Positions 1-7,710 of a DNA stretch of 64,000 nt are shown piece by piece (the first letter of the stretch is position 1; each line of letters opens with the position of its first letter). The translations under genes were made by a program, and so were the position numbers. Source of the stretch: Streptomyces venezuelae (GTDB taxonomy: Bacteria > Actinomycetota > Actinomycetes > Streptomycetales > Streptomycetaceae); contig NZ_CP029189.1 in the NCBI RefSeq assembly GCF_008642275.1, positions 372,001 through 436,000 of the forward strand, given 5' to 3'. The notes beneath the pieces are model-generated. The model was not told where the DNA came from. It searched no databases and was given only the letters and a program-made list of their open reading frames with translations.

Positions 1-109
1 GAAGGCAGCACACGGCACTACCGAGAGCCAGTGCCGCGAGGAGGGGGCGGGACCGCGGGCGGCGCGGGCGCGGCGGTACAGCAGGGGGGACGGACCGTAG
101 GGAAGGCAT
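1..109 (-). CDS. Partial secreted protein, N-terminus only (left edge)
   Basis: A minus-strand ATG at 107-109 opens a frame that runs off the left edge after 36 codons. The visible peptide starts MPSLRSVPPAVPP, continues with a proline/arginine-rich basic stretch and then a hydrophobic run (LLAALALGSAVCCL). This looks like a signal peptide or first membrane segment, so the product is probably exported. The function cannot be judged from this fragment. The Shine-Dalgarno sequence is weak. A large inverted repeat at 148-181 and a motif shared with position 40723 lie just upstream and may be its promoter or operator. Confidence 0.4.
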   Translation of the reverse strand, partial: MPSLRSVPPAVPPRPRRPRSRPLLAALALGSAVCCL

Positions 110-147
110 GATCCCGAGCCTAGGGGGACGGTTCGGGCGGCGAATCG

Positions 148-181
148 GGGCGGGTACTCAGGTCGGGGTGAGTACCCGCCC
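148..181. promoter_or_regulatory. Perfect 13-bp-arm inverted repeat around TGAGTACCC
   Basis: Arms at 148-160 and 169-181 are exactly complementary, with an 8-base loop; each contains the TGAGTACCC/GGGTACTCA core. It lies between the end of the DUF2330 gene (263, minus) and the start of the edge gene (109, minus). It could be a terminator for the former or an operator for the latter. A near copy of its left half occurs at 40723-40743, again about 32 bases upstream of a minus-strand start, which favours a regulatory role. Confidence 0.5.
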
Positions 182-262
182 GTGCGCGTCCGGCGTGACG
201 GGTCCGGGCGCCGGGGCGGACCGGCCGCGCCGGGCTGGAGCCCGGCGGTGACGTCGTCCGGG

Positions 263-1372
263 TCAAGGCGCCGCGGCCTGGACCGGGTCCGGGGCCGGGC
301 CGGAGCCCGTGCGGCGGCCGCGGAGCCGGAGCACCGTGAGGGACCCGGCGATCAGGGCCGCCACGACGGCCGCCGACGTCAGGAGCCAGACCGGGACGCC
401 GCCCAGCGTGAGCAGCTCGTCGTGGTAGACCGCCCTGCGGAACGGGGTGTCCTTGGCGGTGGCGCGCAGTTCGTGGTCTGCGTCGATCCGGCCGGGCTCC
501 GGGAACCGCTGGTCGAGGGCGGTGAGGAAGACGGGCTCGGCGCCCGCCAGTTCGGCGAGCGGGCCCTTCTCGGGGCGGATGGCTCCCGCGAACGTCACCT
601 CGGGTGCGGAGCCGCCGATCGGCGAGGTGGGCTCCATGCGGTGGTCGGCGAGGACGTACAGGCCGAGGGACTGCGGTGTCTTCGCCATCCGGGAGAGCCG
701 CATCGGGTAGACCAGCCGGTCGCTGTCGAAGCGGATCCTCAGCGGGTCCAGCTCGCCCCGCAGGGGGTTGCCCGGTCCGCGCGGGACCAGCCGTACCGCC
801 ACGTACTCCCAGTGCTGGTCCACGTAGGGCTTGACCTCGGCGGCGAGGCGGTCGGGGAGCTCGAAGCCATTGCTCTCCAGCCAGTTCCCCAGGGCGTCCG
901 GGTCGGTGGCGGTGAGCCGTGCGACGTCGAAGGCACCGAGCTGCTCGCGGCCGACGACGCCGACCGGCGGCGCGGCGGCGCCCGGTGCCGGGGCTCCGGC
1001 GGTGTCGCGCCCGCCCGTGGAGAAGGGCCAGTCGCGGTCGCGGGGCCAGAAGTAGCCCCGGGTCCTGTGCTCGGGCCGGGTGATGCGGCTCAGTTCGTCG
1101 AACACCTCGCCGTCGCCGAGCTCCACGGTGGCCCGGCCCGGCACCGGCATGATCCAGGCGGCCCGCCGGGCGTCCCCGCCGACGGTGAAACGCATGAGGA
1201 TCTGCTCCGTGCGGCCGTCCCAGCGCACGACGGAGGTCTCGCGGTCGACGGCGATCCGGGACTGGCCGTCCGGGATCATGGCTCCGCAGCCGCACGCGTA
1301 GGCGGGGTTGACCAGGGCGCCCAGCTGGGTCACGAGCAGGGCGAACAGCAGTGCCGGAATTCTTCGTTTCAT
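263..1372 (-). CDS. DUF2330 family membrane-anchored extracytoplasmic protein
   Basis: This 369-residue protein has a signal peptide (MKRRIPALLFALL... to about residue 26) followed by the Cys-rich ACGCGAMIPDG segment typical of DUF2330 proteins. A long extracytoplasmic domain follows, then one C-terminal transmembrane helix (about residues 325-348) and a basic tail. It should therefore be anchored in the membrane facing outward. The family has no established biochemical function. I chose ATG 1372 because it gives a clean signal peptide; an in-frame GTG two codons upstream (1378) is possible. It is divergent from the 1459 gene, sharing an 86-bp promoter region. Confidence 0.8.
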   Translation of the reverse strand: MKRRIPALLFALLVTQLGALVNPAYACGCGAMIPDGQSRIAVDRETSVVRWDGRTEQILMRFTVGGDARRAAWIMPVPGRATVELGDGEVFDELSRITRPEHRTRGYFWPRDRDWPFSTGGRDTAGAPAPGAAAPPVGVVGREQLGAFDVARLTATDPDALGNWLESNGFELPDRLAAEVKPYVDQHWEYVAVRLVPRGPGNPLRGELDPLRIRFDSDRLVYPMRLSRMAKTPQSLGLYVLADHRMEPTSPIGGSAPEVTFAGAIRPEKGPLAELAGAEPVFLTALDQRFPEPGRIDADHELRATAKDTPFRRAVYHDELLTLGGVPVWLLTSAAVVAALIAGSLTVLRLRGRRTGSGPAPDPVQAAAP

Positions 1373-1458
1373 CCACACGGGGTCTCAGACGGCGGACCCT
1401 GTGATCCGGTTCCGACCCCCGTCGCCGTCGACTCCGGCCTGGCCTCATACTGTGCCCC

Positions 1459-1968
1459 ATGACGGGGAGCGAGAAGCGGCAGCAGGCGCTGCTGCGCAGG
1501 TCCGCGGTGCTGCGCAGCCCGCTGGTTCCGGATGCCGTGGCGGTGGAGATCGCGCGGCACGACTGGGAGTCCATCGAGTGCGGCTGCGGCCGCTCGGCGG
1601 GCCATCTGGTGGACGCTGTCCGGGACGCGGCCGAGGGGCATCCGTCCGCGTTCCACGCGCTGGAGGGGCACGTCTTCTTCGCGGAGCACCTGAAGCCGCC
1701 CGCCCCGGCGGTGTGCGGTGTCCTGATGGCCGTGTGGGCCGCGCACCCGCCCCGGCAGGCGACCCGCGAGGCCCTGCTGTGGACCCTGCTCGCCCTGCTG
1801 TGCACGGTGGACGACGGCGGCACCCACGAGGCCGGACTGCACGGCCAGTGCGCCGCCTTCATCCGTACGGGTGTGGACGGCTTCCGACGTGAGGTCGCCA
1901 CCGCCCCGGGCTCGGGGACCGCCGCCTACGCGGAGGGCATCCTGGACATCCTCGGCCTGCCGGGCTGA
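1459..1968 (+). CDS. Conserved actinobacterial protein of unknown function
   Basis: A 169-residue soluble protein, alanine/leucine-rich with several Cys (ECGCGRSAGH near residue 42), not matching a family I can name. Base composition is that of the neighbours. No Shine-Dalgarno precedes the ATG; instead a TACTGT/CATACT -10-like sequence lies at 1446-1453, five to seven bases before the start. A leaderless transcript beginning at or near the ATG is therefore likely. It is divergent from the DUF2330 gene and convergent with the HAD gene, from which it is separated by only 7 bases. Confidence 0.65.
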   Translation: MTGSEKRQQALLRRSAVLRSPLVPDAVAVEIARHDWESIECGCGRSAGHLVDAVRDAAEGHPSAFHALEGHVFFAEHLKPPAPAVCGVLMAVWAAHPPRQATREALLWTLLALLCTVDDGGTHEAGLHGQCAAFIRTGVDGFRREVATAPGSGTAAYAEGILDILGLPG

Positions 1969-1975
1969 GTGCGGG

Positions 1976-2635
1976 TCAGCCGCCCGCCGTCAGGCAGCTC
2001 CGCAGCCGGGCCACGGTGACGTCCTCCAGGGAGGCGGCGAAGGTCCGCGGCGGTGACGCCGGGACCGCCAGCAGGGACGGGACCACCAGGACCGCGCAGC
2101 CCGCGGCCTCCGCGGAGGCCGCGCCGTCCGGCGAGTCCTCCACCGCGACGCACGCGTGCGGGGCGAGGCCGAGGCGGCCGGCGGCCTCCCGGTAGGGGTC
2201 CGGATGCGGCTTGGTGCGTGCGGTGTCGTCGGCGGACAGGGTGAAGGCGAAGGGGACATGGGCCAGGGAGCCCCCGACCACGGAGTCGACGACGACCCGC
2301 GGTGACGCGCTGACCAGCGCGAAGGGCACTCCCTGTGCCTCCAGTGCGGTCAGCAGCCGCTGGGCGCCGGGCCGCATCGGCGCCCCGGCCTCCACCTCGC
2401 GGAAGAAGCTCTCGGTGAGCGCCGCCGCCACCTCGTCCGGGTCTCCCCCGCCCGCGACCCGGACGAGGTGGGCGGCGGTGTCCTCCACCGCCCGGCCGAC
2501 GACCTCCGGCGCGTCCGCGTCGGTGAGCCGGTGGCCGAGGTCGTCCGCTATCTCCTCGGCGGTGCGCCACCACAGCACCTCGGTGTCGACGAGGGTGCCG
2601 TCCATGTCGAACAGCACCGCGGCGAGGGCGCTCAC
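1976..2635 (-). CDS. HAD-superfamily (subfamily IA) hydrolase
   Basis: This 219-residue protein is a phosphatase/phosphomutase-like HAD enzyme. Motif I FDMDGT carries nucleophile D10 and acid/base D12; motif II is the Ser near residue 109 (LVSASP); motif III is the Lys in TKPHP (142); motif IV is VEDSPDG (E166, D167). An alpha-helical cap occupies residues 15-90. Start GTG 2635 overlaps the ATPase stop by 4 bases (GTGA), so it is the last gene of the transporter operon. It may dephosphorylate the imported substrate. The canonical FDWAGT signature of phosphonoacetaldehyde hydrolase is absent, so I do not call it phosphonatase. Confidence 0.85.
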   Translation of the reverse strand: MSALAAVLFDMDGTLVDTEVLWWRTAEEIADDLGHRLTDADAPEVVGRAVEDTAAHLVRVAGGGDPDEVAAALTESFFREVEAGAPMRPGAQRLLTALEAQGVPFALVSASPRVVVDSVVGGSLAHVPFAFTLSADDTARTKPHPDPYREAAGRLGLAPHACVAVEDSPDGAASAEAAGCAVLVVPSLLAVPASPPRTFAASLEDVTVARLRSCLTAGG

Positions 2636-3735
2636 GCGGACCCGGCCACGACGAGCACGGGCCGTTCGGCCAGTCCCACGGTGGCGCTCGCTCCCGGCAC
2701 CAGGGCTCCGGCGTCCCGCGAGGGCAGGTCGGCCTTGACGGTCACCCCGCCCCGCAGTTCCAGGTGGAGCCGGGTCACGGAACCCAGGAAGGAGGCGGAG
2801 ACGACGGTGGCGGTGCCGGCCTCGTCGGCGGCGACGGTGACGTTCTCGGGCCGTACGAGGACCTGCACCTGCGGCGTCGTGGGGACCGGGCCGTCGACGG
2901 GCAGGCGCGCCCCGGCCACCTCCACCAGGCCGGAGTCGGTGAGCCGTCCGGGCAGCCGGTTCATGGTGCCGACGAACTCGGCGACGAAGGGGGTGGCCGG
3001 CCGGTCGTACAGTTCGGCCGGGGCGGCGCACTGCTCCAGCTTCCCGGCGTTCAGGACGGCGACCCGGTCGGCCATCGAGAGGGCTTCCTCCTGGTCGTGG
3101 GTGACGAAGACGGTGGTGATGCCGAGGGAGAGCTGGAGGCGGCGGATCTCCTCGCGCAGGTTCGCCCGTACCTTGGCGTCGAGCGCGGACAGCGGCTCGT
3201 CGAGCAGGAGTACGCGCGGGCGCAGGGCGAGGGCGCGGGCGAGGGCGACGCGCTGCTGCTGGCCGCCGGACATCTGGTGCGGGTAGCGGTCGCCGTGGTC
3301 GGGCAGGCCCACCAGGTCGAGAAGTTCGGCGGCGCGTTCGCGGCGCTCGGCCGCGCCGACCTTGCGCACCCGCAGGCCGAAGGCCACGTTGTCGCGGGCG
3401 CTCAGGTTCGGGAAGAGGCTGTACGACTGGAAGACCATGCCGGCGTCGCGGCGGTTGGCCGGGACCCGGGTGATGTCCGCTCCGTCGACGAGGACCTCGC
3501 CGGAGTCGGGCTGTTCGAAACCGGCGACGACGCGCAGGGCGGTGGTCTTGCCGCAGCCGGACGGGCCCAGCAGGGCGAGGAGTTCACCGGGTTCGACGGT
3601 GAGGTCGAGCCCGTCGAGGGCGACGGTGGAGCCGAACGCCCTGCGCAGGCCGCGGAACTCGACGCGGGCGCCCGCGGGCCGGGCGGGATCCGCCGGCGTC
3701 CCGGCCGCGGGAAGGGTGGTGGGCGTGGTGGACAT
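2632..3735 (-). CDS. ABC transporter ATP-binding protein
   Basis: The 367-residue ATPase energises the two adjacent permeases at the cytoplasmic face. Walker A GPSGCGKTT is at 57-65, the MSGGQQQR signature at 155-162, Walker B LLLDEP at 176-181 and the switch His at 212. A C-terminal beta-rich TOBE-type regulatory domain spans about 270-367. The architecture is that of the PotA/FbpC/PhnT group serving small anions, polyamines, iron or 2-aminoethylphosphonate. It lies 4 bases downstream of the second permease and overlaps the HAD gene. Transporter class is firm; the substrate is not. Confidence 0.9.
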   Translation of the reverse strand: MSTTPTTLPAAGTPADPARPAGARVEFRGLRRAFGSTVALDGLDLTVEPGELLALLGPSGCGKTTALRVVAGFEQPDSGEVLVDGADITRVPANRRDAGMVFQSYSLFPNLSARDNVAFGLRVRKVGAAERRERAAELLDLVGLPDHGDRYPHQMSGGQQQRVALARALALRPRVLLLDEPLSALDAKVRANLREEIRRLQLSLGITTVFVTHDQEEALSMADRVAVLNAGKLEQCAAPAELYDRPATPFVAEFVGTMNRLPGRLTDSGLVEVAGARLPVDGPVPTTPQVQVLVRPENVTVAADEAGTATVVSASFLGSVTRLHLELRGGVTVKADLPSRDAGALVPGASATVGLAERPVLVVAGSA

Positions 3736-3739
3736 GGGC

Positions 3740-4663
3740 TCAGGACTCCTTGCGGGAGGTGGTGGCGGGTGCGGCGGCGGCTGTGGAAGGGGTGGTCCCG
3801 GCCCGGGAGAGGGCGATCAGCAGCAGCCAGGTGATCAGGAGGCTGAGGATGGAGACGGCCACCGACATCCGGGCCTGCGCTCCGGAGATCGAGACGATCC
3901 ACACGGCGAACGGCCGGAACCCGAGGAGGGAGGCGATGGTGAACTCGCCGAGCACCAGGGCCAGGGTGAGGAAGGCGGCACCGGCGAGGGAGGCCCGCAG
4001 GTTCGGCAGCAGTACGCGCAGGACCACGTACGGCCAGCTCGCGCCGCAGCTGCGGGCTGCCTCGGCCAGGGTCGGTACGTCGACGGCGCGCAGGCCCGCG
4101 TCGAGCGACCGGTAGACGAAGGGCAGCGCCAGGACCGTGTAGGCGAGGACCAGGACGACGGGGAACTTCTCGTTCTGGACGGCGATGAAGGTCTGGTAGA
4201 GCGGGGTCCGCGACAGGTGCTCCGGTCCCCAGCGCAGCACGGTGGTGATGCCGGTGACCAGCGCGATCGGCGGCACCACCAGCGGCAGCATGCACATGAC
4301 CTCGACGACCGGGCGCAGCCGCGGGGAGCCGATGCGTACGGCCACCAGTGCGGGTACGGCGAGCAGCAGCGACAGGGCGATGGTCGCGGCGGCGAGGCCG
4401 AGGGAGAGCAGCAGGCTCTTGGTGAAGCCGTCGGCGGAGAGCAGCTCGGTGTACGCCTCGAAGGTGATGCCCTGGCCGGGCACGTGGACGGTGAAGACGA
4501 ACGAGGCGACGAGCGGGATCAGGAAGTAGGCGCCGGCGAGGGCGAGGACGGCTCCGCGCCAGATCCCGGGGCGGGGCCGGCGGGCCGGGGTCCGCGCGGG
4601 GGCCCCGGTGTCCGGTGCCCGTGTGTCGGGGGCGGTGTCGGGGTGCCGGGTGGTCGGGGTCAT
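3740..4663 (-). CDS. ABC transporter permease, second subunit
   Basis: This 307-residue inner-membrane permease has six predicted transmembrane segments after a proline/threonine-rich cytoplasmic N-terminus. The EAARSCGASWPYVVLRVLLP segment (about residue 200) is the EAA loop that docks on the ATPase. I chose ATG 4663 because it overlaps the upstream stop as ATGA; an ATG three codons earlier (4672) is also possible. It resembles the membrane subunits of 2-aminoethylphosphonate, iron(III) and polyamine importers. It pairs with the 4660-5550 permease as a heterodimeric channel. Confidence 0.85.
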   Translation of the reverse strand: MTPTTRHPDTAPDTRAPDTGAPARTPARRPRPGIWRGAVLALAGAYFLIPLVASFVFTVHVPGQGITFEAYTELLSADGFTKSLLLSLGLAAATIALSLLLAVPALVAVRIGSPRLRPVVEVMCMLPLVVPPIALVTGITTVLRWGPEHLSRTPLYQTFIAVQNEKFPVVLVLAYTVLALPFVYRSLDAGLRAVDVPTLAEAARSCGASWPYVVLRVLLPNLRASLAGAAFLTLALVLGEFTIASLLGFRPFAVWIVSISGAQARMSVAVSILSLLITWLLLIALSRAGTTPSTAAAAPATTSRKES

Positions 4664-5550
4664 CGCAGCCATCGGGCGCTCCGTCGCTGGAGGGGCAGGT
4701 AGACCGCCATGACCAGGCCGGCGATCAGGATCATGTCGAGGCCGAGGGCGAGCGCCACGTTCTCCTGGCCAGTGAGCACGTTCCCGGACAGCGCGTCCGC
4801 GATCTTCAGCGTGACCAGCGGTACGGATCCGCCGACGAGGGCCGCGGCCGTGGCGTGGGCGGCGAAGGCGGTGCCGAAGAGCAGGACGAACCCGCCGAGC
4901 AGGGAAGGCGCGAGCACGGGCAGGCCGACGTGGAGCCAGAACTGCCGCCCGGTGGCCCCGCTGCTCTGGGCGGCCTCGCGCCACTGCGGGCGCAGTCCGT
5001 CCAGTGCCGGGGCGATCACGAGCACCATCAGCGGGATCAGGAAGTACAGGTAGACCACGGTGAGGCCGGTGAAGGAGTACAGGTTCCAGCCGAGGTCGGT
5101 GAGGTCGGCGAGCTGGGTGACGACGCCGGAGATCCCGACGGTGGCGATGAAGGCGAACGCGAGGGGGACGCCGCCGAAGTTGGCGAGCACCCCGGAGGCG
5201 GTCAGCGTGGCGCTGCGCAGGCCGGCGGAGCGGGAGGTGACCACGGCCTGGGCGATCACCACGCCCAGGACGCCGCCGACGAGTGCGGTGAGGGCGGAGA
5301 GCTGGACGCTGCCGACGAGGGAGGCGAGGTAGGGGCCCTGGAGGGAGCGCGCGAGGTGCTCACCGGTCGCCTGGGTGGCGCCGCTCGCCGGGTCGGTGCG
5401 GGTGACCGCGCCGTAGGCCATGGCGCCGAGCGGGATGCCGAAGCAGAGCCCGGTGAAGGTGAGCAGCGGGAGGGTCGCGAGCCAGGTGCGCGGGCCGCGC
5501 CGCCGGCGGCGGGTGCCGTCGGCGGCGCGGGGGTCGGTGGTGGAGGACAT
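4660..5550 (-). CDS. ABC transporter permease, first subunit
   Basis: A 296-residue permease with six predicted transmembrane helices and an EAA loop (REAAQSSGATGRQFWLHVGLP, about residue 190) for contact with the ATPase. Its ATG at 5550 overlaps the last base of the substrate-binding-protein stop codon (TGATG), so translation is coupled. Subunit order (binding protein, permease, permease, ATPase, HAD) is that of a small-molecule importer. The best-fitting families I know are putative 2-aminoethylphosphonate and iron/polyamine transporters; sequence alone does not settle the ligand. Confidence 0.85.
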   Translation of the reverse strand: MSSTTDPRAADGTRRRRRGPRTWLATLPLLTFTGLCFGIPLGAMAYGAVTRTDPASGATQATGEHLARSLQGPYLASLVGSVQLSALTALVGGVLGVVIAQAVVTSRSAGLRSATLTASGVLANFGGVPLAFAFIATVGISGVVTQLADLTDLGWNLYSFTGLTVVYLYFLIPLMVLVIAPALDGLRPQWREAAQSSGATGRQFWLHVGLPVLAPSLLGGFVLLFGTAFAAHATAAALVGGSVPLVTLKIADALSGNVLTGQENVALALGLDMILIAGLVMAVYLPLQRRSARWLR

Positions 5551-6713
5551 CAGGAGAGGGCCTTGTCCCACTTCTCGGCGAGGGTGGCCTTGGCCTTGTC
5601 GAGCTCCTCGGAGGCGGGGAAGGCGGGGGTGCCCTGGACCTGCGGGAGCTTGGCGACGGCGGCCTGGTCGGCGGTGCCGTCCTGGGTCATGCCGGGGAGC
5701 AGGACCGGGCGGGCGTATCCCTTGAGCCAGAGGTTCTGGCCCTCGGCTCCGTAGAGGAACTCCAGCCACAGGCGGGCGGCCGCCGGGTGCGGGGCGTCCT
5801 TGTTGATGGCCTGCGAGTAGTACTGGGCGTAGACGCCGTCGGTGGGGACGGCGACCTTCCAGTCGACGCCCTTGCCCTTGAACTGGTCGGCGTAGCCGGC
5901 GTTCAGGTAGTCCCAGTCGATGGAGATGGGCGTCTCGCCCTTCTCGACGGTCGCCGGGGTGGACTCGACCGGGATGAAGTTCCCGCTCTTCTTCAGCTGC
6001 CCGAAGAAGTCGATGCCGGGCTGGATGTCGGCGAAGGAGCCCTTGTTGGCGAGGGCGGCCGCGTAGACACCGCCGAAGGCCGAGCCGGACTTGGTGGGGT
6101 TGCCGTTGAGCGCGACCTTGCCCTTGTACTCGGGCTTGAGGAGGTCGGCGAAGGTCTGCGGGCAGGTGGGGATGCGGGCCGCGTCGCAGCCGATGGAGAC
6201 GTAGCCGCCGTAGTCGTTGGTCCAGCGTCCGTCGGCGTCCTTCTGGGCGGCGGGGATCTTGTCCCAGGCGGTGACCTTGTACGGGGCGAAGAGGTTCTCG
6301 GCCGCGCCGCTGCGGGCGAAGGCGATCCCCAGGTCCAGGACGTCGGGGGCGCGGTTCTGGCCCTTGCGGGACTTGACGGCGGCGATCTCGTCGGAGCTGG
6401 AGGCGTCCGGGTTCTCGCTGTTCACCTTGATCTTGTACTTGGCCTCGAAGGCCTTGATGATCTCGCCGTAGTTCGCCCAGTCCGGGGGCAGCGCGATCAC
6501 GTTGAGCTCGCCCTCCTTCTGCGCGGCGGCGGCGAGGGCCTCCAAGGAGCCGAAGTCGGCGACCGAGGTCGCGGCGCCCGGCTGCACGGCGTTCTTGGCG
6601 CCGCCTGCGCCGCCGGACTTCTGGTCGGGGGCGGCACCGCAGGCGCTGAGCGTGGTGAGTACGGCGGCGCTGAGCAGAACGGCCGCACCGCGACGGGCGG
6701 AGGAACTGAGCAC
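5550..6713 (-). CDS. Extracellular solute-binding lipoprotein of ABC importer
   Basis: This 387-residue binding protein starts at GTG 6713 and carries a lipoprotein signal peptide with lipobox LSAC (Cys25), so it is tethered to the outer face of the membrane. The mature part is a two-lobe periplasmic-binding fold related to the iron/polyamine/2-aminoethylphosphonate group; a YAQYY motif near residue 305 sits where related proteins contact ligand. It is first in the operon. Its 5' region holds a perfect ACTTGT-N4-ACAAGT dyad, presumably bound by the divergent GntR regulator. Whether the ligand is a phosphonate is inference from family resemblance and the downstream phosphatase. Confidence 0.85.
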   Translation of the reverse strand: MLSSSARRGAAVLLSAAVLTTLSACGAAPDQKSGGAGGAKNAVQPGAATSVADFGSLEALAAAAQKEGELNVIALPPDWANYGEIIKAFEAKYKIKVNSENPDASSSDEIAAVKSRKGQNRAPDVLDLGIAFARSGAAENLFAPYKVTAWDKIPAAQKDADGRWTNDYGGYVSIGCDAARIPTCPQTFADLLKPEYKGKVALNGNPTKSGSAFGGVYAAALANKGSFADIQPGIDFFGQLKKSGNFIPVESTPATVEKGETPISIDWDYLNAGYADQFKGKGVDWKVAVPTDGVYAQYYSQAINKDAPHPAAARLWLEFLYGAEGQNLWLKGYARPVLLPGMTQDGTADQAAVAKLPQVQGTPAFPASEELDKAKATLAEKWDKALS

Positions 6714-6741
6714 GGTCTCTCCCGGAGACGAAGGTGGGTTC

Positions 6742-6757
6742 ACTTGTCTGAACAAGT
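6742..6757. promoter_or_regulatory. Putative GntR/HutC operator
   Basis: Perfect inverted repeat ACTTGT-CTGA-ACAAGT, 28 bases upstream of the binding-protein GTG and about 190 bases from the divergent regulator's ATG. HutC-type GntR proteins usually bind short dyads with a GTCTG/A-like centre, so the position and form fit a site controlling the transporter operon. Confidence 0.6.
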
Positions 6758-6946
6758 TGGCTCCAGTTCGCCCGGGCCCGCTGTACGGACGGTGAACGCC
6801 GCCTGTCGCCTGGAGCACGTCTCGAAGAAGAGAGAAGAATGACCGGAAGAAGCCGTGACAGAACCTGTTGGAATGATCATGGGAGACCGGTGCGCGACGA
6901 TTCCGGTACGGCACCGCCGGCACACGGCGATCAGGGGGCGAAGCAC

Positions 6947-7705
6947 ATGAGTACGAGCGCGGGCACGGCCAGGTACCTGGAGATCGCCGAGGCGCTGCGC
7001 CGGCAGATCCTCTCGGGCGAACTCCCGGTGGGGGCGCACCTGCCCTCGGAGAGCGACCTGGCGGCACACTGGTCCGCATCGCGCGGAACCGTCCGCCAGG
7101 CGGTCGCCACCCTCGCCGCTGAGGGACTGATCGGCTCCCGGCAAGGGGCACGGCGCATCGTCCTGCGCGGGGAGCGCCGGCACAGCTTCGGCGAGCTGAA
7201 CAGCTTCGCCCAGTGGGCCGAGGGGCTGGGACACCAGGCCGCCAGCCGTTTCCTGTCCCGCACCCGCCGGCCGGCCACGGCCGAGGAGGCGGACCGGCTC
7301 GCGCTGACCGCCGGGACGGAGATCCTGGCGGTGCTGCGGCTGCGGCTGCTCGACGGGGAGCCCACCATGGTGGAGCGGACCGCCTACGCCGACTGGGTCG
7401 CGGCGGCCGTCGAGGCGCTGCCGGTGGACTGCCGCTCCGTCATGGACAGCCTGGCCGCGGGTTCGGGGGTCACCGCCCACTACGGCGAGCACCTGATCGA
7501 CGCGCTTCCGGCCGGCAGCGAGGACGCGCGCCTGCTCCAGATCCGGCGCGGCAGCCCGCTGCTGCGCCAGCGGCATGTCTCCGCCACGGCCACGGGCCGC
7601 CCGATCGAGTGGTCCGACGACCGCTACCGGGCCGGCAGCGTGACGTTCAGTGTGAGCAACTCATCGGTAGCAACTCCCTTGGAGCGGCGCGTCGGAGACC
7701 AGTGA
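6947..7705 (+). CDS. GntR-family regulator, HutC subfamily
   Basis: A 252-residue regulator with an N-terminal winged helix (residues 8-75; the LPSESDLAAHWSASRGTVRQA segment is the recognition helix) and a C-terminal UTRA effector-binding domain (about 95-240). ATG 6947 follows the purine-rich GGGGGCGAAG; longer in-frame starts lack a good ribosome site. It is divergent from the ABC operon, with an operator-like dyad at 6742-6757. The simplest model is a local repressor that releases DNA when it binds the imported molecule or its catabolite. Confidence 0.9.
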   Translation: MSTSAGTARYLEIAEALRRQILSGELPVGAHLPSESDLAAHWSASRGTVRQAVATLAAEGLIGSRQGARRIVLRGERRHSFGELNSFAQWAEGLGHQAASRFLSRTRRPATAEEADRLALTAGTEILAVLRLRLLDGEPTMVERTAYADWVAAAVEALPVDCRSVMDSLAAGSGVTAHYGEHLIDALPAGSEDARLLQIRRGSPLLRQRHVSATATGRPIEWSDDRYRAGSVTFSVSNSSVATPLERRVGDQ

Positions 7706-7710
7706 CCGCG

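Noticed and set aside
120-1901. A 593-codon minus-strand frame across the DUF2330 and 1459 genes
   Set aside because: Its composition is Arg/Pro/Ser-rich without domain features, and it overlaps two better-supported genes in other frames.
1976-2635. Calling the HAD enzyme phosphonoacetaldehyde hydrolase on operon context
   Set aside because: Motif I is FDMDGT, not the FDWAGT-type signature, and the cap Lys of phosphonatase is not evident.
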